Positions 48,527 to 58,422 of a DNA stretch of 64,000 nt are shown piece by piece. The stretch comes from Sphingomonas pokkalii (GTDB taxonomy: Bacteria > Pseudomonadota > Alphaproteobacteria > Sphingomonadales > Sphingomonadaceae), in NCBI RefSeq assembly GCF_003096275.1, contig NZ_QENQ01000001.1, positions 729,478 through 793,477 of the forward strand, given 5' to 3'. The notes below the pieces were generated by a model. That model was not told the origin of the DNA and made no database searches. It saw nothing but the letters and a program-made list of their open reading frames with translations. How positions within the stretch are numbered: position 1 is the stretch's first letter; every line of letters begins with the position of its first letter. The translations under genes were made by a program, and so were the position numbers.

Positions 48527-51500
48527 GCCTGCTCCATTGGGGTGCCATCGGCATGGTGCCGGCGAACGGTGTGGCCATGGGCGCCGCGGTGACGCGAGAA
48601 GCGCAGGATCAGCGGCGGCAGTACCAGCAGGATCAGCAGCGGCGCGAGGGTCATGCCGCCCACCACCACCAGTGCCAGCGGCTTCTGCACCTGGCTGCCG
48701 ATGCCGGAGGAAACCGCGGCGGGCAGCAGGCCGATCGCCGCAGCGAGGCAGGTCATGATCACGGGCCGCAGGCTGTGCCGCACCGTCACCGCCATGGCAG
48801 CGTCATGATCCATGTCTTCGTTGACGTTCTGGTTGAACGTGCTGACCACCAGGATGCCGTCCATCACGGCGATGCCGAACAGCGCGACGAAGCCGATCGC
48901 GGCGGAGATGCTGAACGGCGTGCCGGTCAGCGCCAGTGCCAGCACGCCGCCCACCATCGCCATCGGGATCACGCTGAACGCCAGCAGCGTATCGCGCACC
49001 GAACCGAAATTGGCGAACAGCAGCACCAGGATCAGCGCCAGGCTGATCGGCACCACCACCTCCAGCCGCGCCACCGCGCTGGTGAGGTTGCCCAGTTCGC
49101 CCGCCCATTCGAGGTGATAGCCCGGCGGCAGCTGCACGTTCTTGGCGATGCGGGCTTTCGCTTCGTCGATCGCACCGCCCAGATCGCGCCCACGGACGCT
49201 GAACTTGATCGGCATGTAGCGTTCCTGATGCTCGCGATAGATGAACGAGGCACCAGTGGTGAGGTGTACCTTCGCGACTTCCGACAGCGGCACCTGGATC
49301 AGGCCGTTGCCGTTCGGCGTGGGCGCACCGATCGTGATGCGGCGGATCGATTCCATGTCGTTGCGCTGCGCGGCATCGAGGCGGACGGTGATGGGGAAAT
49401 GCCGGTCGGTCGACTTTTCGTACAGGTCGCCGCTCGACTGGCCGCCGATCGCCGAGGAAACGGTGGCGTTGATGTCGTCCGGCGTCAGGCCGTAGCGCGC
49501 CGCGGCAGCCCGATCGATATCGATCCGCACCGTCGGCTGGCCAAGCGAATCGGACACGCTCAGATCGGTGATCCCCTTCACCTTCGCCATCTGCGCCTTG
49601 ATCTGGTTCGCAACCGATTCGAGCGTGGTAAGATCAGCGCCATAGATCTTGAGCGAGTTCGCGCTCTTCACGCCGGACGATGCTTCTTCGACGCCGTCTT
49701 CGATATATTGCGAGAATTCGAACTCGACGCCCGGATAGCGGGCCTGGAGCTTGGCCTGCAGCTCCGCCGTCAGCTTTTCCTTCGTCACGCCCGCCGGCCA
49801 TTGATCGGCCGGCTTCAGCGGGGTGTAGAATTCCGCATTGAAGAAGCCGGTGGGATCGGTGCCGTCATCGGGACGACCGTGCGTGGAGGTAACGCGATCG
49901 ACCTCCGGATATTCCGCGATGATCTTGCGGATGCCGTTGACGATTGGCTGGCCGGCCTCGAGCGAGATCGAGGGCGGCAGCGTTGCGCGGATATAGAGGT
50001 TGCCTTCCTCCAGATGCGGCAGGAACTCGACGCCCAGAACCCGCACGGTGCCGAACGCACCGAGCACGAGCAGCCCCGCGAGGCCGAAGGTGAGCAGCCG
50101 GTTGGCGATCGCGAAGGAAATCGCGGGTTCCAGCACCCGGCGGATCTGGCGGACCACCCAGGTATCGACCTCGCTCAGCTTGTCCGGCAGCAGCAGGGCC
50201 GACAGGACCGGGGAGACGGTGAAGGCCGCCAGCAGGCCGCCGGCGATGGCATAGGCATAGGTCTTCGCCATCGGCCCGAAGATGTGCCCTTCCACGCCGG
50301 TGAGCGTGAACAGCGGCAGGAAGCTGGCGATGATGATCGCGGCGGCGAAGAAGATGCCCCGGCTTACATCGCTGGAGGCGTGGAGGATCGCCGAGAAGCG
50401 ATTTGCCGGGGTCGCATGAATGCGGCCTTCGGAAATCGCGTGCGATCGGTCTGCCAGCCTTCGATACACGGCTTCCACCATGATCACGGCGGCATCGACG
50501 ACGAGGCCGAAATCGAGCGCGCCAAGCGACAGCAGATTGGCCGATTCGCCCTGGATCACCAGGATCAGCACCGCCACCGATAGCGCGAAGGGGATGGTGA
50601 TCGCGACGATCAGCGCGCTGCGCAGATTGCCGAGGAACAGCCATTGCAGGATGAAGATCAGCAGCACGCCTTCGAACAGGTTGTGCATCACCGTGCGGGT
50701 GGTAACCGCGATCAGATCCGAGCGATCATAGATGCGTTCGATCTTCACGCCGGGCGGCAGGATGCCGCTGGCGTTGATCGATTCGATCTCGGCCTTGACG
50801 CGGGTGATCGTCGGCAGCGATTGCGCGCCGCGCTGCATCAGCACGATGCCCATCACCACGTCGTTATCCTGGCCTTCACCGGCGATGCCGAGCCGCGGCG
50901 TGTTGCCGATTGCCACGGTGCCGACTTCGCGGAGCAGGATCGGGGTGCCGCCGGCCGTGCCCACCAGCACGTTCTGAATCGCATCGACCGACTGGATCAG
51001 CCCCACGCCGCGGACGATCGCCGCCTGCTCGCCGAAATTGACCGTCTGGCCGCCGACATTGGCGTCGCTCTTGCCGATCGCTGCGAGTACCTGCGGGACG
51101 GTGACGCCATGCGCGACGAGCTTGTCGCGATCGAGGCGGACTTCATAGGAGCGCAGCTTGCCGCCCCAGCCGGTCACGTCGATCACCCCGGGGATGCGCT
51201 TGAAGCGGCGCTGCAGCACCCAATCCTGGATGGTCTTCAGGTCCATCACCGAATAGCCGTTCGGGCCGGTGAGGCGATAGCGATAGATCTCGCCGATCGG
51301 GCTGGTGGGCGAGATCAGCGGCTGCGCATTGTTCGGCAGGGTGCCGAGCTGCGACAGGCGACCGAGCACCATCTGCTGGGCCTGTTCGTGCGTGACGTCA
51401 TAGCTGAACTGGATCCGCACGTCCGATAGGCCAAACAGCGAGATCGAGCGCACTGCCGTAAGGTGCGGCAGGCCCGCGATCGCCACTTCGATCGGCGTGG

Positions 51501-51693
51501 TGATGTTGCGTTCCATCTCCTCGGCGGAGATGCCTTCGCTCTGGGTCACCAGTTCCACCATCGGCGGTACCGGATCGGGATAGGCTTCGATATTGAGGTT
51601 GACGAAGCCGATCACCCCCGCTGCGATCATGCCGATCAACAGGGTGAGCACCAGCATCCGCTGGCGCAGCGCGAGTTCGACGAGCTTGTTCAT
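48523..51693 (-). CDS. czcA: Heavy-metal RND efflux pump, inner-membrane subunit (CzcA/CusA family)
   Basis: 1056-residue proton-driven exporter with about 12 membrane helices. Family marks: N-terminal RQRMLVLTLLIGMIAAGV, PDPVPPMVELVTQSEGIS, TM4 motif LDFGLVVDAAVIMVE (the D-F-G...D...E set of heavy-metal RND pumps) and GFVALFGIAVMDGILVVSTF. The motif points to the CzcA-like divalent group rather than CusA, but the metal is not proven. Adaptor (ATGA overlap upstream) and channel (downstream) complete a tripartite pump. Confidence 0.92.
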   Translation of the reverse strand: MNKLVELALRQRMLVLTLLIGMIAAGVIGFVNLNIEAYPDPVPPMVELVTQSEGISAEEMERNITTPIEVAIAGLPHLTAVRSISLFGLSDVRIQFSYDVTHEQAQQMVLGRLSQLGTLPNNAQPLISPTSPIGEIYRYRLTGPNGYSVMDLKTIQDWVLQRRFKRIPGVIDVTGWGGKLRSYEVRLDRDKLVAHGVTVPQVLAAIGKSDANVGGQTVNFGEQAAIVRGVGLIQSVDAIQNVLVGTAGGTPILLREVGTVAIGNTPRLGIAGEGQDNDVVMGIVLMQRGAQSLPTITRVKAEIESINASGILPPGVKIERIYDRSDLIAVTTRTVMHNLFEGVLLIFILQWLFLGNLRSALIVAITIPFALSVAVLILVIQGESANLLSLGALDFGLVVDAAVIMVEAVYRRLADRSHAISEGRIHATPANRFSAILHASSDVSRGIFFAAAIIIASFLPLFTLTGVEGHIFGPMAKTYAYAIAGGLLAAFTVSPVLSALLLPDKLSEVDTWVVRQIRRVLEPAISFAIANRLLTFGLAGLLVLGAFGTVRVLGVEFLPHLEEGNLYIRATLPPSISLEAGQPIVNGIRKIIAEYPEVDRVTSTHGRPDDGTDPTGFFNAEFYTPLKPADQWPAGVTKEKLTAELQAKLQARYPGVEFEFSQYIEDGVEEASSGVKSANSLKIYGADLTTLESVANQIKAQMAKVKGITDLSVSDSLGQPTVRIDIDRAAAARYGLTPDDINATVSSAIGGQSSGDLYEKSTDRHFPITVRLDAAQRNDMESIRRITIGAPTPNGNGLIQVPLSEVAKVHLTTGASFIYREHQERYMPIKFSVRGRDLGGAIDEAKARIAKNVQLPPGYHLEWAGELGNLTSAVARLEVVVPISLALILVLLFANFGSVRDTLLAFSVIPMAMVGGVLALALTGTPFSISAAIGFVALFGIAVMDGILVVSTFNQNVNEDMDHDAAMAVTVRHSLRPVIMTCLAAAIGLLPAAVSSGIGSQVQKPLALVVVGGMTLAPLLILLVLPPLILRFSRHRGAHGHTVRRHHADGTPMEQA

Positions 51694-52928
51694 TGGTCGA
51701 GACCTGCCTCGTTCACGAACAGCGCGCCGTGGGTCACGACCTGATCGCCCGGGTTCAAGCCGCTGAGCACCCGGGTGAAGCCGGATTCGGTTTCGGCAAT
51801 CTTCACCGGCCGACCCACGAGCAGGCCGTTCGCGGTGCGCACCCAGACGCGGGCATCATCGCCTTCATGGATTACCGCGATGGCGGGAACGAGCACGCCC
51901 GATTCCCCGCCGCCGATCGGCTGACGGATGGTGAAGGCAGCGAACATCTGCGGCTTCAGCGCGCCATCGGGATTGGCGATGCTCGCGCGCACCGGCAGGC
52001 GGTGGGTGGACGGATCGAGCCCGGCGGCCACGTTGTCGATCGTTGCGGTGAAGGTGCGGCCCGGCAGCGACGGCGTGGTGACGGTCACCTGATCGCCGAG
52101 GCGGATCGCGGCGGCCTGGCTTTCGGGAAGCTGGGCGACCAGCCACACGCGTGCCGGATCGGTGATCGTCATCACCGGGCTGGCCGCGCCGGCGCTGAGA
52201 TACTGGCCCGGAGCGACGTTACGATCGGCGATGATGCCCGACACCGGGGCAGGATAGGTGATCGTGGCAGACGTGCCGTTGCCGCTGGCGTTACCGAACA
52301 GCGCAAGCCGGTCCTGCGCGGCGCGCAACGCCGAATCTGCCTGGCGTGCGGCCGACTGTGCAGCGACGAAATCGGCCTGGGCCTGGAGATAGTCCTTCAT
52401 CGCGCCGCCGGCGGTTTCGGTGATCGCCTTTTGCCGGGTGAGATTGGCCTGGGCAACGCGCAGCGCTTCCGCTGCATTGGTGCGCTGGGCGATGGCGTTG
52501 CGCAGCGCATTGCGCGCATCGACCAGATCGGGCGAGGCGAGTCGCAGCAGCGGCTGGCCGCGCGTCACGCGCTGGCCGGGTTCCACCAGCACCTGCAGGA
52601 CCTGCCCCGAAAAGGGCAGGACGATCGGTGTGCTGTGATCGCCGTCGGGCAGGATCGAGCCGCTGGCGCGCACCAGATCCGCATTCGTGCCGGTGCGGGC
52701 AGGCGCGAACTGCATCTGGCCAAGTTGTTCGGTCGTCGGGCGGAAGGTGCCCGGCGGCAGCTTCGTCTCCGGAACCGGCTTGGGCGCCAGCATCGCCTGG
52801 ATGGCGAGGACTATCGCACCGATCACCAGTACCGCAGCCAGGATCGCGCCGAGCAATAGCATCTGGGCACGGGGGAGAAGACGGGGCGTGGCGGGCAGTT
52901 CCGCGCTTTCCGCGATGTTTCCAGACAC
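51690..52928 (-). CDS. czcB: RND efflux periplasmic adaptor (CzcB-like)
   Basis: 412 residues from GTG 52928 (AAGGG upstream). An N-terminal membrane helix (about 22-46), then barrel-sandwich hybrid with split lipoyl halves (LPFSGQVLQVLVEPGQRVTRG, YPAPVSGIIADRNVAPGQYL), alpha-hairpin, beta-barrel and membrane-proximal domain. First gene of the efflux operon. No His-rich metal-binding tail is seen. Divergent from the response regulator by 111 nt. Confidence 0.9.
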   Translation of the reverse strand: MSGNIAESAELPATPRLLPRAQMLLLGAILAAVLVIGAIVLAIQAMLAPKPVPETKLPPGTFRPTTEQLGQMQFAPARTGTNADLVRASGSILPDGDHSTPIVLPFSGQVLQVLVEPGQRVTRGQPLLRLASPDLVDARNALRNAIAQRTNAAEALRVAQANLTRQKAITETAGGAMKDYLQAQADFVAAQSAARQADSALRAAQDRLALFGNASGNGTSATITYPAPVSGIIADRNVAPGQYLSAGAASPVMTITDPARVWLVAQLPESQAAAIRLGDQVTVTTPSLPGRTFTATIDNVAAGLDPSTHRLPVRASIANPDGALKPQMFAAFTIRQPIGGGESGVLVPAIAVIHEGDDARVWVRTANGLLVGRPVKIAETESGFTRVLSGLNPGDQVVTHGALFVNEAGLDQ

Positions 52929-53009
52929 GATAATCCCTTCTGCGATCCGGTTTCACGACACTGCAAGCACATTGCCGTCGATTGTGCATCGCGCCATTAG
53001 AGGGTTCTG

Positions 53010-53025
53010 CTTACTGGGAGCTTAC
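53010..53025. promoter_or_regulatory. Possible response-regulator binding repeats
   Basis: Direct repeat CTTAC-N6-CTTAC, 11 nt start to start, in the 111-nt divergent region between the efflux operon and its regulator. OmpR-family regulators typically bind direct repeats one helical turn apart. Short and lying only 15 nt from the regulator start, so weakly supported. Confidence 0.25.
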
Positions 53026-53039
53026 GGAGTGCCGGCATC

Positions 53040-53729
53040 GTGCGCCTGTTGATGGTGGAAGACGAACCTGCGCTGGCCGCTGCCTTGGCGGACGCGTTGC
53101 GCGGACGCGGTATTCACAGCGACGTGGCGGGGTCTATCGCAGATGCCCGCCAGATGATCGAAGCCGCCCAATATGCGGCCATATTGCTCGATCTGGGATT
53201 GCCGGACGGCGATGGCCTGTCGCTGATCCGTTGGCTGCGTGCCCAGCACCACACCGTCCCCGTGCTGGCGATCACCGCCCGCAGCGCGCTCGATGCACGC
53301 GTCGCCGGGCTGAATGCGGGGGCGGACGATTATCTGGTGAAGCCATTCGATATCGAAGAGCTTGTCGCCCGGCTGCACGCGGTGCTGCGCCGTCAGGGCC
53401 AGCTTGCCGCCGCCGAATTGCGGATCGGCAATCTGCGGTTCGATACGGTGTCCGGCGATCTGGTGGTGGGCGAGGTGCCCGTGCTGTTGACCGCCCGCGA
53501 GCGGCAGTTCGCATCGCTGCTGCTGCGGCGTGCCGGCCAGGTGGTGAGCAAGCAGCTCGCCGAGGACCAGTTGTACGGCCTTACGGAACCGGTCGGTTCC
53601 AATGCGCTGGAAGTGCAGGCCCACCGCCTACGCCGCAAGCTGGAAGCCGCCGGCGCCACCGTGCGGATCGAAACGATCCGCGGCGTGGGCTACATGATTC
53701 GAATCGCCGCCGATTCCGCCGCGGGATGA
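53040..53729 (+). CDS. OmpR-family response regulator (metal efflux control)
   Basis: 229 residues from GTG 53040. Receiver domain: acidic pocket EDE (7-9), phospho-acceptor Asp51, Lys101 in LVKPF; then a winged-helix DNA-binding domain (LTARERQFASLLLRRAGQVVSK, NALEVQAHRLRRKLE, IRGVGYMI). Divergent from czcBAC-type genes and coupled to the kinase by ATGA overlap, so the pair most likely controls the pump in response to metal. Confidence 0.92.
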   Translation: MRLLMVEDEPALAAALADALRGRGIHSDVAGSIADARQMIEAAQYAAILLDLGLPDGDGLSLIRWLRAQHHTVPVLAITARSALDARVAGLNAGADDYLVKPFDIEELVARLHAVLRRQGQLAAAELRIGNLRFDTVSGDLVVGEVPVLLTARERQFASLLLRRAGQVVSKQLAEDQLYGLTEPVGSNALEVQAHRLRRKLEAAGATVRIETIRGVGYMIRIAADSAAG

Positions 53730-55102
53730 AACAGGTCATGAAGTTGTGGCCCCGATCGCTGATCGCGCGCATCCTGTTGCTCGAGCTGGGGGCGATCGTG
53801 GTCGTGGCAGTCGTGCTGCCGATGCTGCTCACCTGGTTCCTGCGGACCGAAGCCCGCCGGGTGCAGCACCGGAACCTTACCCATCAGGCGCGCGCCATCG
53901 CCGCCAATCTGCGGATCGCGGGAAATCGGCCGGTGTTGCACCTGCCGCATGATCTCGCCCGGATCTATGCCTCGCCCTATGACGGCCGCGCCTTCGTGAT
54001 CGTCGACGGCGGCGCGCAGGTGGTCGCGGCCAGCCCGGACCTGGAGCAGGTGCCGTGGCACCATGCGCCCCGCGGCGACCGCAGTGCTTCGTTCCGCGCG
54101 GGTGCGTTTGTCGGCATCAGCCTGCCCGTCCGCGCCGCCGGCCAGCCGCTATGGGTGATCGTGACGCAGGATCAGGCCGTGCCCGGTGCGATCCTGGACG
54201 ATGTGATGCACGCCTTCGTCCGTCGGTTCGATCCGGTGCTGATCGCCGTGCTGCTGCTGCTGCCGGTGATCAACAGCCTGTTGATCGCGCGCCTGGTGTT
54301 CGCGGTGCGGGCGGCATCGCACCGCGCGGAAACCATCGGTGCGCAGACGCTGGAGGTGCGGCTGGAGGAACGCGGGCTGCCGCTGGAGGTGGTGCCGCTG
54401 GCGCGCGCGACCAATGACTTGCTCGCGCGCTTGCAGGCGAGTTTCCGCAACCAGGCCGAGTTCGTTGCGAATGTCGCGCATGAGCTGCGCACGCCGCTGG
54501 CTGCGCATCGGCTGGAACTGGATGCGGTGGCGGATCCGGCGTTGCGGGGACGGCTGCGCGACTCGGCGGACCGGCTTGCCCATGTCGTGGCCCAACTGCA
54601 GGATCTGGCGACACTGGAAGCCGTGACACGCGATCGCTTCGTCGCGTTCGACGCAGGCGAACTCGCGCGCTCGATCGTCGCCGAACAGGCGCCGTCGATC
54701 TTCGCGGGTGGACAGACGATCGCGCTGGATGCCCCCGATGCGCCGGTGATGATCCGGGGGGATCGCGTGCTGGCGGGGCTGGCGCTGGCCAACCTGATCA
54801 GCAATGCCGGCCGCCATACGCCGGCGGGGACGCATGTCCGCGTCGAGCTCGATGCCGATGGCACGATCGCCGTCCGCGACGACGGGCCCGGTATCGCCGC
54901 GTCCGATCCGGAGCAGGCCTTGCAGCGTTACTGGCGCGCCGATCATCGCCGGTCGGACGGCGCCGGGCTGGGCCTGTCGATCGTGCGGCGTATCATGGAG
55001 GTGCATCGCGGCACGCTGGCGGTCGCGAGCCGGCCGGGCGAGGGTGCGTGCTTCACCCTGTGCTTCCCGTTGGCAGGCAGCGGGTCTACCAGCCGGTCGT
55101 GA
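53726..55102 (+). CDS. Sensor histidine kinase (metal efflux two-component system)
   Basis: 458 residues. TM helices about 17-40 and 170-193 flank a periplasmic sensor of about 130 residues that includes several His (HLPHD, WHHAPRGD), possible metal ligands. HisKA with His252 (VANVAHELRTPL), HATPase with NLISNAGRHTP and GAGLGLSIV. The frame extends well upstream but the ATG inside the regulator stop is the real start. Its last 17 nt overlap the convergent TonB receptor gene. Confidence 0.92.
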   Translation: MKQVMKLWPRSLIARILLLELGAIVVVAVVLPMLLTWFLRTEARRVQHRNLTHQARAIAANLRIAGNRPVLHLPHDLARIYASPYDGRAFVIVDGGAQVVAASPDLEQVPWHHAPRGDRSASFRAGAFVGISLPVRAAGQPLWVIVTQDQAVPGAILDDVMHAFVRRFDPVLIAVLLLLPVINSLLIARLVFAVRAASHRAETIGAQTLEVRLEERGLPLEVVPLARATNDLLARLQASFRNQAEFVANVAHELRTPLAAHRLELDAVADPALRGRLRDSADRLAHVVAQLQDLATLEAVTRDRFVAFDAGELARSIVAEQAPSIFAGGQTIALDAPDAPVMIRGDRVLAGLALANLISNAGRHTPAGTHVRVELDADGTIAVRDDGPGIAASDPEQALQRYWRADHRRSDGAGLGLSIVRRIMEVHRGTLAVASRPGEGACFTLCFPLAGSGSTSRS

Positions 55103-57503
55103 TCCCGACGCGCAGGCTGCGGGGCCGGAGCGGCGTTACCTGATCGCGCACACCCAGGCTGAACGGGTTGCCGAATGCGAACTGGTTGGCCTGGCGATTG
55201 GTGAGGTTGTTGAGCACAAGGCTGAAATCCGCCTTGCGCCAGGTGATCGCGGCGAACGCGTCGGCCGTCCAGTACCGCCCCTGACTTATGTCGAGAAAAT
55301 CGCCGGTGCCCAGCACCGAGCGGCCGATATAGTCGCCCGACACGCCGATCCGGGGATGGAGCCGATGCGACGTCCAAACATAGGAGAGGCCGGTATGGAC
55401 CGCAATCGGCGGCGTTTCGGGCAGCCGGCGATTGTTGCGCTTCGACAGGTCCGCAATCTGCCCGCGCACCTGATTGTCGGTCAGCAGGAACGCGGCTTGC
55501 AGGCGGAGCGCCGGCACCGGAACCCAATCGAGATTGCCTTCTAGTGCGCGGATGTTCGCATTGCCGATATTGGCGGTATAGGGCTGGCCGCGCTGGGTGA
55601 TGAGATCGGCCTGCACGTTCGTCCAGTGCGCGATCGAGGCGCTGCCCGAAAAGGCGATGCCGGTTGCACCGCTGCGGAGCTTGCGCACGCCGATCTCGGC
55701 GACCTGGATCGCATCGGATTTATAGTCCGCAACGCGGCCGACGCCGGGCGCGACCGCCAGGCCGCCGGTGCGGAAGCCGCTCTGGAAACGCGCGAACAAG
55801 GCGAGCGCCGGCCGCAGCCGCCACGACGCGGCGAGCGTGGGATCGACGCGCTGGGTTAGCCGGCCCTTCACGAAATTTGCCGAGCGCGGCGTGGCCGAAG
55901 GATCGCCATCGGTGCGCGCCGAGGTCAGGCGGGCGCCGCCGGTCAGCGAGAACCGGTCGGTGAACGCGAAGGTCGCCTCCGCGAAGACGGACCCTGCATT
56001 GGTGACGTTCGTGACGCCGAGGATGGTGCGCTCGAGGCCGGGAATGCTGGCGCTGCGGGACAGGATGTCGCGATCGCTCACCAGGCTGAAACCCGCCACC
56101 CAGCTGTTGCCGTTGGGCAGCGAGCGCGAGAGGCGTGCTTCCTGGCTGAGCAGCCGCTTTTCATGGTTGGCGCGATAGATCGTCAACGGGCTGGCGACCA
56201 TACCGCCCGGCGTGCGCAGCGTGGCATCGAAGGTCTCGCGCGTATCATAGCCGACGATCCCCGAGGCGGAGACGAAGCGCAGGCCGCTATCCCAATCCTT
56301 GGTGGCGACCAGGCGGCCGAACAGCAATCGGTTGGCGAAAGGCTGGGCGATAACCGTGCGGCGGGCGAGATTGCCATCGATCCGTTCGGCATAGTTGCCG
56401 TCCCGCGCGTCGATCCACTGGCCGACGCCGCTGGCATCCACCAGCCAGCCATTGCCCGCATCGACGCGCAGCGCGGCGCGGCCCCCGGCGGTTTCGGCGC
56501 GGTTCACGTTGCGGAGGTTGCGATCGCGGTCGCGCAGGAAGCCGCCGTCGCGCACCCCATAGCCGACGATGCGCAGGCCTGCCGCGTCCCGCGCCAATGG
56601 CAGGTTGAGCATCCCGGCCAGATCGAATCCGGCTTCCGCCCCACTCGTCATCGTCACGCCCGCCGTCGCCGCGGTGGCGATCGCATGAAGATCGACCGAG
56701 TTCGACGTCAACCGGATCACCCCGCCGATCGCGCCGGAGCCATAAAGCGTTCCTTGCGGCCCTTCGAGCACCTCGACATTCGCCATGTCGTACAGGCGCA
56801 ACCCTGGCTCGGGCCCGGAATAGTTGAGCTGGACATCGTCGAGATAGATGCTGGTCGGCGATTGGGTACTGCCGTTGAAGCTGCTGTCGGCGATGCCGCG
56901 GATGAACACCTTGTTGCGGCCGTTGCCGAGCTGGGTGCTTTGCAGGATCGGTACCTGACGGACCGCATCGCTGAGCGTTCCCGTCGCCAGCGCCGGGGAT
57001 GCCGGCGTGCCGGGCAGCGCGGTGAGGCTGCCCGGATAGCGCAGCAGGGCGATCCGCTGCTTGCTGGCGGTGACGACGATGTCGGCCTCCGGCGCGGGCG
57101 GTGGCGGTGTCGCTGCCGCGATGCGCCCGGGCGCCCGGCCGCGTTCGACCGGCGGACGCGGAGGCCGGACGCGGACCACGCGATAGCCACCGCCACGGAG
57201 CGCCTGGGCGCGCAGCCCGGTGCCGCGCAGCAGCCGCGAAAGTGCCGTTTCCGTCGGCATGGTGCCCTGAAGCGGGCGGGTGTGGATCTCCGCAAGGCCG
57301 GCTTCGGTGCTGACGATCTCCGCGCCGGTCTGCCGCGCGAGGGTGCGCAGGGCGGCATCGAGGGTGGTGGGCGGCACCGCGACCGTGCTGCGTTGCGCGA
57401 TAGCGGGCGTGGCGAGGATCAGCGCCGGCGCAAGCGCCAGCCGAGGAACAAGGCTAAGGCGTGGCCGGCGTTTCGCTCGATAGGATCCACCGCTTACCGT
57501 CAC
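55086..57503 (-). CDS. TonB-dependent receptor with N-terminal STN signalling domain
   Basis: 805 residues. Signal peptide (to about 37, ending PAIAQ), STN domain (about 40-112, TLDAALRTLARQTGAEIV), Pro/Arg-rich linker, plug (EADIVVTASKQRIALLR, KVFIRGIADSSFNG, VEVLEGPQGTLYGSGAIGGV) and barrel ending SLRVGITTGW. The STN domain couples ligand binding to the FecR-like protein upstream, as in FecA. Starts with a GTG inside fecR (50-nt overlap). Ligand unknown; iron-siderophore is the usual case but glycan is possible from operon context. Confidence 0.9.
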   Translation of the reverse strand: MTVSGGSYRAKRRPRLSLVPRLALAPALILATPAIAQRSTVAVPPTTLDAALRTLARQTGAEIVSTEAGLAEIHTRPLQGTMPTETALSRLLRGTGLRAQALRGGGYRVVRVRPPRPPVERGRAPGRIAAATPPPPAPEADIVVTASKQRIALLRYPGSLTALPGTPASPALATGTLSDAVRQVPILQSTQLGNGRNKVFIRGIADSSFNGSTQSPTSIYLDDVQLNYSGPEPGLRLYDMANVEVLEGPQGTLYGSGAIGGVIRLTSNSVDLHAIATAATAGVTMTSGAEAGFDLAGMLNLPLARDAAGLRIVGYGVRDGGFLRDRDRNLRNVNRAETAGGRAALRVDAGNGWLVDASGVGQWIDARDGNYAERIDGNLARRTVIAQPFANRLLFGRLVATKDWDSGLRFVSASGIVGYDTRETFDATLRTPGGMVASPLTIYRANHEKRLLSQEARLSRSLPNGNSWVAGFSLVSDRDILSRSASIPGLERTILGVTNVTNAGSVFAEATFAFTDRFSLTGGARLTSARTDGDPSATPRSANFVKGRLTQRVDPTLAASWRLRPALALFARFQSGFRTGGLAVAPGVGRVADYKSDAIQVAEIGVRKLRSGATGIAFSGSASIAHWTNVQADLITQRGQPYTANIGNANIRALEGNLDWVPVPALRLQAAFLLTDNQVRGQIADLSKRNNRRLPETPPIAVHTGLSYVWTSHRLHPRIGVSGDYIGRSVLGTGDFLDISQGRYWTADAFAAITWRKADFSLVLNNLTNRQANQFAFGNPFSLGVRDQVTPLRPRSLRVGITTGW

Positions 57504-58422
57504 GCCGCCACGAAGCCCCGATCAGTTCGGCCAGATGCGGTACGTCGCGCTCGGCCTGGCCGGAAAAGCGGACCAGCCCGGTAAATGGCCGTTCGGACAA
57601 ACTGCCCTCCAGGGCAATTTCCAGTCCGTAAAGCCGTTTCAGCGCCCCCGCAACCTCGTGCATCGGCTGGCCATCGAAGCCGAGCGTGCCGTCGCGCCAG
57701 CCGCCCACCTGCTGCGGGGCGATGCGCGTCTGGACGATGCTGGTGCCATCGGCGCGGGCCGAAAGCGCGTCGCCGGGCTTGAGCGTGACGGCGGGCCCGC
57801 GCGACTGGAACCGCACCGACCCTTCGGCAACGGCGACGTTCAGCCGGCTGCCGGCATGGGCGACATCGAACACCGTGCCCAGATCCTGCACCGCGACTTC
57901 GCCCACCTTGACCGTGAAGGCGCGCGCCGCATCGTGCCGGACATGAAACAGCGCCTCGCCCTGTTCCAGCGTGGCGATGCGGGGATCGTTGCGATCCAGC
58001 ACGAGACGCGTGCCGCCGCTCAGTTGGATGCGGGTGCCGTCTTCGAGCGACAGGGTGCGTCGCTCGCCGTCGCGCGTGGCGACCTGATAGGGGGCGGCAC
58101 GCATCGGGAGCAGCATGGGCAGGCAAATGGCCGCGATCGCGGCCGCGGCGGCGGCACCCCCCAGCGGCCCGGCCCAGCGGCGCCATGCGGGCGCGGGGAC
58201 ATTGTCATTCCCGGCCCGTGCATCCTCGCCCGATCGGAAGGGCGCGGCTGCGATCAGGCGGTCTTCCGCCGCCACGCGATCATAGGCCGCGGCATGGGCG
58301 GGAGACGCCTCCAGCCAGGCGACAAAATCGGCCCAGGCCCGTGCATCGGCTTCGGCCAGGCGCAGGTGCCATGCAATGGCGGTGTCGATCACGTCGGTGG
58401 CATCAGCTTGCACGGTCCGCAC
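57454..58422 (-). CDS. FecR-like anti-sigma factor
   Basis: About 322 residues: N-terminal cytoplasmic FecR_N segment (IAWHLRLAEADARAWADFVAWLEASPAHAAAY in order), one membrane helix (about 105-127), and a periplasmic FecR domain (YQVATRDGERRTLSLEDGTRI, VKVGEVAVQDLGTVFDVAH). It carries the signal from the receptor's STN domain to the sigma factor. Start is GTG 58422 or 58413, both preceded by an A/G-rich site; with the first it overlaps the sigma gene by 20 nt. Confidence 0.88.
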   Translation of the reverse strand: MRTVQADATDVIDTAIAWHLRLAEADARAWADFVAWLEASPAHAAAYDRVAAEDRLIAAAPFRSGEDARAGNDNVPAPAWRRWAGPLGGAAAAAAIAAICLPMLLPMRAAPYQVATRDGERRTLSLEDGTRIQLSGGTRLVLDRNDPRIATLEQGEALFHVRHDAARAFTVKVGEVAVQDLGTVFDVAHAGSRLNVAVAEGSVRFQSRGPAVTLKPGDALSARADGTSIVQTRIAPQQVGGWRDGTLGFDGQPMHEVAGALKRLYGLEIALEGSLSERPFTGLVRFSGQAERDVPHLAELIGASWRRDGKRWILSSETPATP

